Shown here: in pieces, positions 25,839 through 34,669 of the stretch | Layout: each line of letters starts with the position of its first letter | How positions within the stretch are numbered: the stretch's first letter is position 1 | From: Betaproteobacteria bacterium | Lineage (GTDB): Bacteria; Pseudomonadota; Gammaproteobacteria; Burkholderiales; Burkholderiaceae | Direction: 5' to 3' | Length of the DNA: 64,000 nucleotides | Assembly: GCA_009927445.1 (NCBI GenBank) | Contig: RFMZ01000201.1 | Location: 55,053 to 119,052 of the forward strand | Program-made: the position numbers and the translations under genes | Notes under the pieces: model-generated | Told to the model about the DNA's origin: nothing | What the model saw: only the letters and a program-made list of their open reading frames with translations | Databases searched by the model: none

Positions 25839-26855
25839 ATGAATATGATCAAAAGCTGCAACATTCCATTTTTTTCTCAAAAATATCTACAAAATTTCAT
25901 ACTCATTCTATTATTCATTACATGTTGGACTGCCCTGATTGCCCAAGCCCAAACATTCCCCACCAAACCAGTTCGTATTGTTTTACCCTACCCGACCGGA
26001 GGTGGCTCGGATGTAATTGCTCGTCAGCTAGCTCAAAAGTTATCCGTAAAGCTCAAGCAACCCGTATTCGTAGATAACCGCGGTGGGGCGAGTGGCAATA
26101 TTGGGATGGAGTTTGCCGCCAAGTCTGCACCTGACGGCTATACCCTTATTCTCGCTTTGACAACCCAGTTAAGTGTCAATGTCAGTGTCTTCGATAAACT
26201 CAATTACGATCCTATCAAAGACTTTGTACCAATTAACCTGATTGGCGAAGGACCCTACATTTTGGCAGTGCACCCAAGTACGCCTATTAAATCAATGAGT
26301 GAACTCATCATCTACGCAAAACAAAATCCAGATCAATTAACTTATGCAACTTCTGGCAAAGGCAGTGGCCCAGAACTAGCTACTCAATTACTTCAAAACA
26401 TGGCGCAAATTGAATTAAAAGAAATCCCTTATAAGGGTGGAGGTCCAGCACTTGCAGATGTTCTAGCGGGTCATGTCAATATGATTTTCTCCCCACCCTT
26501 AGTTGCCGCTGGCCATATCCAACAAGGAAGACTGCGGTCTTTAGCCGTCTCCACTCTAAAAAGATCGAGTGGATTTGCTCAAATCCCAACTATAGCCGAA
26601 TCCGGCCTAACCGATTTTGATGCAAGCGTTTGGTATGGCGTACTCGCCCCCAAAGGCACCTCGCCAGAAATAATTACGAAATTAAACCTCGAAATAAATG
26701 ATGTGCTTCAGCAGTCCGAAATGAAAAATATTCTGAAGGACAATGGGGTCGAACCAATCCAAAGTAGTCCCGAGGACCTTGCAAAAAAAATGCTTAGTGA
26801 AACTACAAAATGGGCTAAAGTCCTCAAATCTAGTGCTGGGAAAAAAACGAATTAA
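25839..26855 (+). CDS. Bug-family periplasmic receptor (3 of 8)
   Basis: A 338-aa Bug receptor with a longer N terminus (MNMIKSCNIPFFSQKYLQN) before the hydrophobic core and a cut after IAQAQ. FPTKPVRIVLPYPTGGGSDVIARQLA, FVDNRGGASGNIGMEFAAKSAPDGYT and LKEIPYKGGGPALADVLAGHVN are the family blocks. It stands alone and is followed by a convergent cupin gene that overlaps its stop by 4 bases. The ligand is unknown. Confidence 0.92.
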   Translation: MNMIKSCNIPFFSQKYLQNFILILLFITCWTALIAQAQTFPTKPVRIVLPYPTGGGSDVIARQLAQKLSVKLKQPVFVDNRGGASGNIGMEFAAKSAPDGYTLILALTTQLSVNVSVFDKLNYDPIKDFVPINLIGEGPYILAVHPSTPIKSMSELIIYAKQNPDQLTYATSGKGSGPELATQLLQNMAQIELKEIPYKGGGPALADVLAGHVNMIFSPPLVAAGHIQQGRLRSLAVSTLKRSSGFAQIPTIAESGLTDFDASVWYGVLAPKGTSPEIITKLNLEINDVLQQSEMKNILKDNGVEPIQSSPEDLAKKMLSETTKWAKVLKSSAGKKTN

Positions 26856-27331
26856 CCCTCTTCCTCTAAATTCATACCCTGAAATTCAAGTTTTTTGGCC
26901 GATAAAAGAACAAATGCAATTCGACAAGGTTGCGTGCCAGGATTTACCCAGTTATGTATTGTTCCTCGCTGCACCACCACATCTCCCTGCCTTAAACGAA
27001 CAACTTGCCCCTCTAACTCCATATCAATTTCGCCTGAAAGAATAACTGCATAATCCATCGATTGAGTACGGTGCATCCTAGAAACTACTCCTGGACCGTA
27101 CTCACTGATTCGAAAGATGGAGCCATTATCTAAAGAAGTTTGGGATACTATTTGACAACCATCCTTAGGATCCTGATTATCTGTCGGAAAACGATCAGAG
27201 GCCCAAACGACACAACTTTGATGTTGAGCTCTGCGCGATATAACCTGCGTACAAGTCTCGTCTATTGCCACTATCGCTCGACCTTCTTGATTGTGCCCAG
27301 TGACAACTCGTCTAATTTTCAATGGCTCCAT
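26852..27331 (-). CDS. Cupin-domain protein
   Basis: A 159-aa single-cupin protein. The conserved cupin motif 1 reads PGVVSRMHRTQSMDYAVILSGEIDMELEG, and motif 2 reads GDVVVQRGTIHNWVNPG. In motif 1 the usual HxH is reduced to one His (HRT), while motif 2 keeps the final His, so metal ligation may be atypical. ATG 27331 was chosen because GAGG lies just upstream; an in-frame TTG at 27340 is less likely. It overlaps the Bug stop on the opposite strand. Cupins of this size are often small regulators or isomerases; the function is not known. Confidence 0.8.
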   Translation of the reverse strand: MEPLKIRRVVTGHNQEGRAIVAIDETCTQVISRRAQHQSCVVWASDRFPTDNQDPKDGCQIVSQTSLDNGSIFRISEYGPGVVSRMHRTQSMDYAVILSGEIDMELEGQVVRLRQGDVVVQRGTIHNWVNPGTQPCRIAFVLLSAKKLEFQGMNLEEEG

Positions 27332-27377
27332 AGTCCTCAATCTTTAATGAATCATTCTCAAAAGTAAAGCCAACCTA

Positions 27378-28328
27378 TTATGGATATGCGTTCTCTGGTT
27401 TTCCTGTTTTTAATAAATGATAATAACTTGAAATAAATAAATTCATGCGGTAATAGTTACGAATGTCTCGATAGGCAGAAAATTTTAATTCTCTCACCAT
27501 CTCTTCTCTACTCATTCCTTTCGCATAAGCACTTCGTATCTCATAATCAAAATCCTCTAGCATCTTTGCCTCTTTTATAACATCTTCTTTTATACCAATG
27601 TCACCATGGCCGCCAAGGTAGATATCAATATCCATTACAGCAATTGATCTGAGGATTTCAACCCACTTTGTTATCGACGGCGTAAATGAGGGATTGGGCC
27701 AACTTGCTTTGGAAAAGGGCCCGCCAGCAAAAATTACTTTTTCTTTTGGAAATCGAACAAAGGTATCCCCTGGGTTTTGCCCCGGTCCCAAATACAATAA
27801 CTCGACTACTCGACCACCAAGATTTAAAGTTAACGATCGATCAAAGCTGATATCTGGTAATACTAACTTCACTAACGAGGGGTCTAATTTCATTTGCCTG
27901 AAATACCCTTGCCGACGATTCATCTCCGAATCAAAATGCTGCTGCATCATACCTAAGGTATCTTGATGCGCTATAAAAATAGCCCCTTCCCTTTTAAATA
28001 CAGAGTTCCCAAAGTAATGATCGCCATGTGCATGGGTATTGATTACCCAACGAATTGGTTGATCAGTCGTTTTACGAATAGCCGCTAATAACTCTTCAGC
28101 GCGTTGCGGATGTTGCCGAGCATCGATCACTAATACTCCATCAGAAGTAACTAACCACGCATTATTTGATTCTTGATGGTGATATTGAAAATACAAACCT
28201 GGAGCAACTTCGGTCACTTGAATCGGAATATTTTTTTCGGCAACCTCACCCGACCCAGTCGCCTGAGCAAATCCATGAGAAATTGCAATCATGGAACACA
28301 AAACAATAAAAGTTCTTAAATATCTCAA
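27378..28328 (-). CDS. Exported metallo-beta-lactamase-fold hydrolase
   Basis: A 316-aa MBL-fold protein. TTG 28328 is the start: AAGGAG lies 6 bases upstream and the resulting N terminus (MRYLRTFIVLCSMIAISHGFAQA) is a perfect signal peptide. The Zn motif THAHGDH is at 98-104, and later histidines and an Asp lie in FAGG and YLGGHGDIG. This resembles the periplasmic quinoprotein-relay/SoxH-type subgroup rather than resistance beta-lactamases. The gene is preceded by a strong terminator for the Bug gene at 28459 and followed 46 bases later by the cupin gene. The substrate is unknown. Confidence 0.85.
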   Translation of the reverse strand: MRYLRTFIVLCSMIAISHGFAQATGSGEVAEKNIPIQVTEVAPGLYFQYHHQESNNAWLVTSDGVLVIDARQHPQRAEELLAAIRKTTDQPIRWVINTHAHGDHYFGNSVFKREGAIFIAHQDTLGMMQQHFDSEMNRRQGYFRQMKLDPSLVKLVLPDISFDRSLTLNLGGRVVELLYLGPGQNPGDTFVRFPKEKVIFAGGPFSKASWPNPSFTPSITKWVEILRSIAVMDIDIYLGGHGDIGIKEDVIKEAKMLEDFDYEIRSAYAKGMSREEMVRELKFSAYRDIRNYYRMNLFISSYYHLLKTGKPENAYP

Positions 28329-28404
28329 ACCAATCTCCTTGAAGTTATTTTTATAATTCTTTTTGTGTTCATGCCAACACAATCGCTAACGGAGTTAACA
28401 ACGC

Positions 28405-28438
28405 AAAAAAATAGACCAACATCGTGGTCTATTTTTTT
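28405..28438. terminator. Strong bidirectional intrinsic terminator
   Basis: Seven As plus TAGACCA (28405-28418), a 6-base loop and TGGTCTA plus seven Ts (28425-28438) form a perfect 14-bp hairpin. In the minus direction it ends transcription of the Bug gene just upstream (28459-29448). Confidence 0.85.
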
Positions 28439-28458
28439 ACTTCCTGAAATAAAACATA

Positions 28459-29448
28459 TTAGTCTGCGTAAATACCAGCCTTACGAATCACCGGTCCCCA
28501 TTTAGCAATTTCTGCCTCTAAATGTGTCTGCAAGCTTTGTGGAGTAATCTTCGCAAGTGGAGGAATATCTGAACTGAGGTCTACCATCCGCTGCTTAACC
28601 ATCGGATCAGCCAGGGCTTCACGTAATGCACTATTAATTTTATCTAAAGCTGGCTTTGGAGTACCCTTGGGAGCATACATGCCGTGCCAAACTTTTACCT
28701 CAAAACCTTTTAGACCTTGCTCATCTAAAGTAGGTACGTTAGGTAATGCTTGCAATCTATTTAAGGTAGTTACACCATACACTTTGACACGATTATCCTT
28801 GATGATTGGAACAGTTTGAGTCGTCTGATCGCAGAGTAAATCTACTTGCCCACCCATCAGGTCATTCATTGCTGGACCAGTTCCCTTGTACGGAATCGTA
28901 TTTAAATCAACTCCAATGGCCGTCTGGAACATCATCCCGCAAAGATGGGATACCGCGCCTAAACCAGCATTAGCCAAAGACACCTTATCTTTATTAACTC
29001 TGACGTAGTCAATTAACTCTTTGAGATTGTTGGCAGGAAAATCCTTACGCGCTAGCATTGTCATTGGAACATCAAGTACCTGACCAATGTACTCAAAATC
29101 CTTTAGTGGATCAAATGGCAATTTACGATATAGCGCTGTTGCAGTAGCCATGCCCATATGGTGAACTAGTAGAGTGTAGCCGTCGGGATTTGCTTTAGCA
29201 ATTCGCTGCGTAGCGACAGTTCCTCCAGCACCGACTGTGTTCTCGACAATCACGGTTTGTCCCATAGATTTGCCCATCGGGATTGAAATCATTCTTGCCA
29301 AAACATCGGTAGGACCACCAGCGGCAAACGGTACTACTAAAGTAATTGTTTTAGTCGGATATTGCTGCGCATTACTCACTCCTATAAAAATTAGAAGCGT
29401 CGCTAACGCGCTAAAAATAATAGAAAAAGATTTGTGTAGTCGATTCAT
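28459..29448 (-). CDS. Bug-family periplasmic receptor (4 of 8)
   Basis: A 329-aa Bug receptor with a signal peptide (NRLHKSFSIIFSALATLLIF, cut after SNAQQ). YPTKTITLVVPFAAGGPTDVLARMI, VENTVGAGGTVATQRIAKANPDGYT and LNTIPYKGTGPAMNDLMGGQVD are the family blocks. An AAGGGCC site precedes ATG 29448. It is a single-gene unit ended by the terminator at 28405-28438. The ligand is unknown. Confidence 0.92.
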   Translation of the reverse strand: MNRLHKSFSIIFSALATLLIFIGVSNAQQYPTKTITLVVPFAAGGPTDVLARMISIPMGKSMGQTVIVENTVGAGGTVATQRIAKANPDGYTLLVHHMGMATATALYRKLPFDPLKDFEYIGQVLDVPMTMLARKDFPANNLKELIDYVRVNKDKVSLANAGLGAVSHLCGMMFQTAIGVDLNTIPYKGTGPAMNDLMGGQVDLLCDQTTQTVPIIKDNRVKVYGVTTLNRLQALPNVPTLDEQGLKGFEVKVWHGMYAPKGTPKPALDKINSALREALADPMVKQRMVDLSSDIPPLAKITPQSLQTHLEAEIAKWGPVIRKAGIYAD

Positions 29449-29761
29449 AAAGGCCCTTGATCTGAATATAAAAATTTATTTGCTAGAAAAGCCAAATAAT
29501 TGTTTATGTTAGCATTTTTTACAACAAATATCATCAAAAGGGTTTACCCTAATATTGAATGATTGTAAGGCCCAAAGTAATTCGAAGTAATACACCCCAC
29601 CTTTTAAAAGCAAAATCCAAATAACTAGCTGATTATTTTCTACATTATGTTCAAAGACATATCGAGCAAGGTCATTTACAATAATTATTTGTCAAGCATC
29701 TGCAAAATATTTTGCAAACAAAAATTATTCCGATAATTGCTTCTATTTACCCTGATACTTT
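29449..29761. other. 313-base divergent intergenic region
   Basis: This is the promoter region between the divergent Bug gene and the acyl-CoA dehydrogenase operon. It is AT-rich and has no gene. GGGTTTACCC (about 29538-29549) is a short dyad. The perfect 16-base palindrome at 29701-29716 is annotated separately. Confidence 0.5.
29701..29716. promoter_or_regulatory. Perfect 16-base palindrome upstream of acyl-CoA dehydrogenase operon
   Basis: TGCAAAATATTTTGCA is fully self-complementary and ends 45 bases before ATG 29762. Its place between a likely promoter and the start codon fits an operator for a homodimeric regulator. No regulator gene adjoins. The GntR protein encoded at 45718 is one candidate. 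Confidence 0.5.
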
Positions 29762-30931
29762 ATGCAAAACAATATCCCCTCACCAGACCAATACCAAGAA
29801 ATTCGTGAAGCGCTCAGAGACTTATGCGGCAGCTTTGACTCGCAATACTGGCAAGGAATCGATCATGCTAGAGGCTATCCAGAAGCCTTTGTAAATGCGC
29901 TCACTAGCGCAGGCTGGTTGGCTGCATTAATTCCAACAGAATACGGCGGCTCTGGACTTGGCCTGGCAGAAGCGTCTGTCATCATGGAAGAAATTAACTT
30001 AGCCGGCGGCAATGCAGGTTCTTGCCATGGTCAAATGTACAACATGGGAACTGTCCTGCGGCACGGCTCTGAAACTCAAAAAAAACAATATCTTCCTAAA
30101 ATAGCTAGTGGAGAAATCCGACTCCAATCGATGGCGGTCACAGAGCCAACCACCGGTACAGATACTACTAAACTTAAAACCACCGCCGTTAAAAAGGGTG
30201 ATAAGTACATTGTTAATGGTCAAAAAGTGTGGATTTCGAGGATCCAACATTCAGACCTCATGATTCTTCTTGCCAGAACAACCCCCTTACAAGAAGTACA
30301 AAAAAAATCCGAAGGTATGTCCATCTTCATCGTGAATTTAAAAGATGCTATCGGCAATGGTATGACCATCTCTCCTATCTTGAATATGGTCAACCATGAA
30401 ACAAATGAAGTATTTTTTGACAACTTAGAAATCCCAGTAGAAAATTTAATTGGCGTTGAAGGTCAGGGATTTAAATATATCCTTGATGGACTGAATGCTG
30501 AAAGAGCTCTGATTGCCGCTGAATGTATCGGCGATGCCTACTGGTTTATCCGTAAATCAACTAGTTATGCCAATGAACGAATCGTGTTTGATCGTCCAAT
30601 TGGGAAAAATCAAGGTGTACAGTTCCCCATCGCTGATTCATTTATCGAAACCGAAGCAGCGAACCTCATGCGTTTTAGGGCCTGTGAATTATTTGATCAA
30701 AACTTACCTTGCGGAGCACAAGCAAATATGGCGAAATATCTGGCCGCTAAAGCATCTTGGGAAGCGGCAAATGTCTGCCTGCAAACGCATGGTGGATTTG
30801 GTTTTGCGTGCGAGTATGATGTCGAGCGCAAATTTCGAGAAACACGTCTTTATCAAGTTGCACCTATTTCAACTAATTTAATTTATTCTTACGTCGCAGA
30901 ACATCTCCTCGGTTTACCTAGATCATTTTAA
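29762..30931 (+). CDS. Acyl-CoA dehydrogenase family protein
   Basis: A 389-aa FAD-dependent acyl-CoA dehydrogenase. MAVTEPTTGTDTTKLKTTAVKKGDKYIVNGQKVWIS is the FAD/substrate signature, and FIRKSTSYANERIVFDRPIGKNQG and ETRLYQVAPISTNLIYSY follow. The usual catalytic Glu of the C-terminal YEGTxEI motif is not present; the matching text is APISTNL. A Glu in LNAERALIAAE is in the place used as base by isovaleryl-CoA dehydrogenase (inference). It is the first gene of a tight operon, 6 bases before the CoA-transferase. Substrate is unknown. Confidence 0.9.
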   Translation: MQNNIPSPDQYQEIREALRDLCGSFDSQYWQGIDHARGYPEAFVNALTSAGWLAALIPTEYGGSGLGLAEASVIMEEINLAGGNAGSCHGQMYNMGTVLRHGSETQKKQYLPKIASGEIRLQSMAVTEPTTGTDTTKLKTTAVKKGDKYIVNGQKVWISRIQHSDLMILLARTTPLQEVQKKSEGMSIFIVNLKDAIGNGMTISPILNMVNHETNEVFFDNLEIPVENLIGVEGQGFKYILDGLNAERALIAAECIGDAYWFIRKSTSYANERIVFDRPIGKNQGVQFPIADSFIETEAANLMRFRACELFDQNLPCGAQANMAKYLAAKASWEAANVCLQTHGGFGFACEYDVERKFRETRLYQVAPISTNLIYSYVAEHLLGLPRSF

Positions 30932-30937
30932 AAATTC

Positions 30938-32119
30938 ATGCAAAAGCCCCTTGACGGAATTCGTGTGATCTCCATGGAGCATGCTATTGCAGCTCCGTTT
31001 TGCTCTCGGCAGTTAGCTGACTTGGGTGCGCGAGTGATCAAAATCGAACGCCCAGTGACTGGCGATTTTGCTAGAAATTATGATCAACGTGTAGACGGTA
31101 TGTCATCCCACTTTGTTTGGACAAATCGCTCCAAAGAAAGCCTAACTCTGGATATCAAACAAGCTAGTGCATTGTACGTTCTGACCGAATTACTGAAAAC
31201 TGCTGATGTCTTTATTCAAAACTTGGCGCCAGGAGCCACCGCTCGATTGGGCCTGTCCTACGACGATCTTCAAAAATTAAATCCAAGATTGATCGTCTGT
31301 GACATTTCTGGTTACGGCAATGATGGCCCCTACCGCGATAAAAAAGCATATGATCTTCTAATTCAAAGTGAAGCTGGATTTTTATCAATTACAGGTACGC
31401 CTGAAGAACCCTCTAAGGCCGGTTGCTCAATTGCAGATATTGCTGCGGGTATGTATGCGTATACCAATATTATGTCTGCAATCCTTTTAAGACAAAAAAC
31501 AGGTGTCGGCTCACATATCGATATTTCGATGCTTGAGGCCTTAGCAGAGTGGATGGGCTATCCGCTGTATTATGCCTACCAAAATGCCCCACCACCGCCT
31601 AGAACAGGCGCTTCACATGCAACTATCTACCCGTATGGCAGATTTTCTGTTGGTGGTAATGCCATGGTCATGCTTGGCCTTCAAAATGAAAGAGAATGGC
31701 AACTGTTTTGTGAAAAGGTCCTTCTCCAGCCTGACTTAGCCCTTGATGCGCGGTTTGCTAATAATGCTCTACGTAATACTAACCGAGCCATCTTAAAAGA
31801 AATGATCGAGCAATGTTTTTTACAGCTCTCGATTACAGCAGTTCAGGAACGTCTTGACTCGGCCCAAATTGCCAATGCGCGAATGAATGATATGGCACAG
31901 GTTTGGGATCATCCGCAACTCCAGGCTAGAAATCGCTGGCAAGAAATATCCACCCCCATTGGCAAAGTTCCTGCGCTCTTGCCACCGGGCAAAAATAATC
32001 AATTTACTTACCGCATGGACCCAGTCCCCGAAATCGGTGAACATACGAACGCAATCCTGAAAGAACTGGGCTTAGAAGATGCGCAAATTACTAATATGAA
32101 AAATACGGAAGCTATCTAA
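30938..32119 (+). CDS. Class III CoA-transferase (CaiB/BaiF family)
   Basis: A 393-aa type III CoA-transferase, moving CoA between carboxylic acids. The start LDGIRVISMEHAIAAPFCSRQLADLGARVIKIERP, the central NPRLIVCDISGYGNDGPYRDKKAYDLLIQSEAG and a candidate catalytic Asp in CSIADIAAGMYAYTN are classic. It is 6 bases after the acyl-CoA dehydrogenase and 2 bases before the MmgE/PrpD gene, so all three are translated together. It probably activates the acid the dehydrogenase oxidises. A second CaiB-like enzyme is at 49338-50510. Confidence 0.92.
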   Translation: MQKPLDGIRVISMEHAIAAPFCSRQLADLGARVIKIERPVTGDFARNYDQRVDGMSSHFVWTNRSKESLTLDIKQASALYVLTELLKTADVFIQNLAPGATARLGLSYDDLQKLNPRLIVCDISGYGNDGPYRDKKAYDLLIQSEAGFLSITGTPEEPSKAGCSIADIAAGMYAYTNIMSAILLRQKTGVGSHIDISMLEALAEWMGYPLYYAYQNAPPPPRTGASHATIYPYGRFSVGGNAMVMLGLQNEREWQLFCEKVLLQPDLALDARFANNALRNTNRAILKEMIEQCFLQLSITAVQERLDSAQIANARMNDMAQVWDHPQLQARNRWQEISTPIGKVPALLPPGKNNQFTYRMDPVPEIGEHTNAILKELGLEDAQITNMKNTEAI

Positions 32120-32121
32120 TC

Positions 32122-33495
32122 ATGAACGCCCCCATCTCAAACCAAGTATTCCCCAGCCAAGTTTTAGCAAATTTTGCAGCGCAACTACAGTGGTCTGATA
32201 TTCCTGACTTAGTCATACGCAAAACCGAAGACTTACTGGTAGATTGGTTTGGCTCTGCAGTCGCGGGCAAAAATGCTAAAGCAGTTGAAATCATCGCTCA
32301 ATTTGCGCAAATTATGGGGCCAAGTAGTGGACAATCCGAAATATTATTAAATCGCAAATTAACCAGTCCTTACTTTGCAGCAATGTGCAACGCTGCTGCT
32401 TCCCATGTCGTTGAACAAGATGACCTGCATAACTCTTCCGTATTTCATCCTGCGACAGTCATCTTTTCCCCAGCTCTAGCAGTTGCTCAGTCGCTAGGTG
32501 TCAGTGGTAGGGAATTTTTAGTCGCTGTCATTGCTGGCTATGAAGTCGGTATTCGTATTGGTGAATTCATGGGCCGTTCGCATTATAAAATCTTTCATAC
32601 AACGGGAACGGTCGGAAGCCTTGCCGCGGCAGCAGCCGTTGGTAGACTGCTGAAACTATCCCCAGAGCAAATGCTGCATGCTTTTGGATCCGCAGGGACA
32701 CAAGCTGCAGGACTATGGGAGTTTTTAAAAGACGCGGCAGATTCAAAACAGTTACATACCGCCCATGCCGCAGGAACCGGTCTAATGTCAGCCTATCTGG
32801 CAAAAGATGGCTTTACGGGCGCCCAACAAATCTTAGAAGGTAAACAAGGTATGGCTGCAGGGATGTCAACAGATGCCGACCTGAGTAAACTAAACGCTGG
32901 CCTGCATCAGCGCTGGGCCACTTTAGAAACCTCATTTAAATTCCACGCCTCCTGTAGGCATACGCATCCGGCTGCGGACGCCCTACTCCAAGTAATGCAA
33001 ACTAATCATCTGCAGTTCACCGATTTAGCCCAGATTACAACACATGTTCATCAGGGTGCGATTGATGTACTTGGCGCTGTCACGGATCCAAAAACTGTCC
33101 ATCAATCAAAATTTTCGATGGGTACAGTCCTTGCAATCGTCGCTAAATATGGCCATGCCGGCTTAGATGAATTCGAAAACCATTTTTTAGATCCTGAAAT
33201 CTGCCAGTTGCGTGACAATGTATCCATGCAGCTTGACCCACAAGTCGACCAAGCTTATCCGCAACGTTGGATTGGTAAAGTAAGCGTAAAAACGTATACC
33301 GGTAAAGAATTTCATGGCCAACTAGACGAGCCTAAAGGCGATCCGGGCAACACCCTAACACGCTCAGAAATTGAATCCAAGGCCATTCGACTTGCACTCT
33401 TTAGTCAAGGTGCCTCCGAATCAGAAATGCAAAGTATCATCGCACAATTGTGGCAAATTGCGCATGCTCCACAAGTCAGCTATCTCTTTAAATAA
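32122..33495 (+). CDS. MmgE/PrpD family protein
   Basis: A 457-aa member of the MmgE/PrpD family, which includes 2-methylcitrate dehydratase and related hydratases or decarboxylases. DWFGSAVAGK, VVEQDDLHNSSVFHPATVIFSPALAVAQ, the GSAGTQAAGLWEFLKDAADSKQLHTAHAA stretch and FKFHASCRHTHPAADAL are the main family blocks. Length is normal. It follows the CoA-transferase by 2 bases. Because 2-methylcitrate synthase and methylisocitrate lyase are not adjacent, this is more likely a catabolic relative (such as an itaconate- or aconitate-type enzyme) than PrpD itself. Confidence 0.88.
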   Translation: MNAPISNQVFPSQVLANFAAQLQWSDIPDLVIRKTEDLLVDWFGSAVAGKNAKAVEIIAQFAQIMGPSSGQSEILLNRKLTSPYFAAMCNAAASHVVEQDDLHNSSVFHPATVIFSPALAVAQSLGVSGREFLVAVIAGYEVGIRIGEFMGRSHYKIFHTTGTVGSLAAAAAVGRLLKLSPEQMLHAFGSAGTQAAGLWEFLKDAADSKQLHTAHAAGTGLMSAYLAKDGFTGAQQILEGKQGMAAGMSTDADLSKLNAGLHQRWATLETSFKFHASCRHTHPAADALLQVMQTNHLQFTDLAQITTHVHQGAIDVLGAVTDPKTVHQSKFSMGTVLAIVAKYGHAGLDEFENHFLDPEICQLRDNVSMQLDPQVDQAYPQRWIGKVSVKTYTGKEFHGQLDEPKGDPGNTLTRSEIESKAIRLALFSQGASESEMQSIIAQLWQIAHAPQVSYLFK

Positions 33496-33666
33496 AAAAA
33501 TTAAGCTATATCGATTGGCTGAAGTAGGCTAGTTCATCCTCTCTACTGAACCACCATCAAGCGACTACAAATCGTGTTCAACCTCTTTATTTTTCTGGGC
33601 AGTTTATTTTGCTGTACTGTTAAAATTCAAATAATTACAACTTACAAATCCAAGGTAACATGACCC

Positions 33667-34656
33667 ATGCAATATAAAATGCTGTTTAGCTTTAGTCGAA
33701 GCTTTTGGCTTCTTGTAATCCTATTTATTATCAATCCCCAAATTAGCTATGCGCAGTCCGATTATCCTAACCGCCCTGTTCGACTAGTCATTCCATTTAC
33801 TACAGGTGGTAGTAACGATATTATTGGGCGCTTTATTGCAGATCAATTGGGTAAGCGTTTAGGTGAAACTTTCGTGGTTGATAATCGTGGCGGAGCTGGC
33901 GGGACTCTGGGAACAGATATCGTCGCTAAGGCAAAACCAGATGGCTATACTCTTTTACTGATCTCAACCCCGCACACCGCGAACTCAAGCCTCTATAAAA
34001 AGTTACCCTACAATCCTAGTAAGGATTTTATTCCCGTCGCTAGGATTGGGACTGCATCACAAGTCATTAGTGTCTTTCCGGGCCTGCCAGTTAAAACTTT
34101 ACCGGAATTAATTGACTATGCAAAAGCCCGCCCCGGTCAAGTGAATTATGTGTCCTCAGGTGTGGGTAGCTCACAGCACTTGGTATCAGAAATGTTCGCC
34201 AATCTTGCTGGTCTGCAACTAGTCCATATTCCCTATAAAGGTGCCGGTGCTGCTTTAGCAGATGTCGCAGCAGGCCATGCCCAAATCTCTGTTGGTACAG
34301 TCGTTCAAGCACTTCCTCTGATTAAGGGCGAGCGTCTTCGCCCACTTGCCGTGAGCGGCGCCAAACGACAAACTGTGATTCCTGACACACCAACGGCAAT
34401 CGAAATCGGCTTAAAAGGATTTGATGCAGATAATTGGTGGGGTATTCTCGCACCAGCCGGAACTCCTGCAGAGCTTACTCAAAAGCTATCGGTAACTCTT
34501 GCAGACATCTTATCGAAACCTGAAACTGTTAAAAAAATGTCCGATGAAAGTGCTACTGTAGCCTATCAAGGATCAGAAGCATTCGCAAAATTCATGGAGA
34601 CTGAGAGTATCAAATGGGCGCAATTAGTCAAACAACTCAAGTTACAAGCAGAATAA
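33667..34656 (+). CDS. Bug-family periplasmic receptor (5 of 8), racemase operon
   Basis: A 329-aa Bug receptor. The signal peptide (QYKMLFSFSRSFWLLVILF, cut after ISYAQS) precedes YPNRPVRLVIPFTTGGSNDIIGR. FVVDNRGGAGGTLGTDIVAKAKPDGYT and LVHIPYKGAGAALADVAAGHAQ are the family blocks. It is separated from the PrpD gene by 171 bases but from the mandelate racemase-like gene by only 13, so these two form a receptor/enzyme pair and the sugar-acid-type enzyme probably acts on the imported ligand (inference). Confidence 0.92.
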   Translation: MQYKMLFSFSRSFWLLVILFIINPQISYAQSDYPNRPVRLVIPFTTGGSNDIIGRFIADQLGKRLGETFVVDNRGGAGGTLGTDIVAKAKPDGYTLLLISTPHTANSSLYKKLPYNPSKDFIPVARIGTASQVISVFPGLPVKTLPELIDYAKARPGQVNYVSSGVGSSQHLVSEMFANLAGLQLVHIPYKGAGAALADVAAGHAQISVGTVVQALPLIKGERLRPLAVSGAKRQTVIPDTPTAIEIGLKGFDADNWWGILAPAGTPAELTQKLSVTLADILSKPETVKKMSDESATVAYQGSEAFAKFMETESIKWAQLVKQLKLQAE

Positions 34657-34669
34657 ACAATTACTCCAA

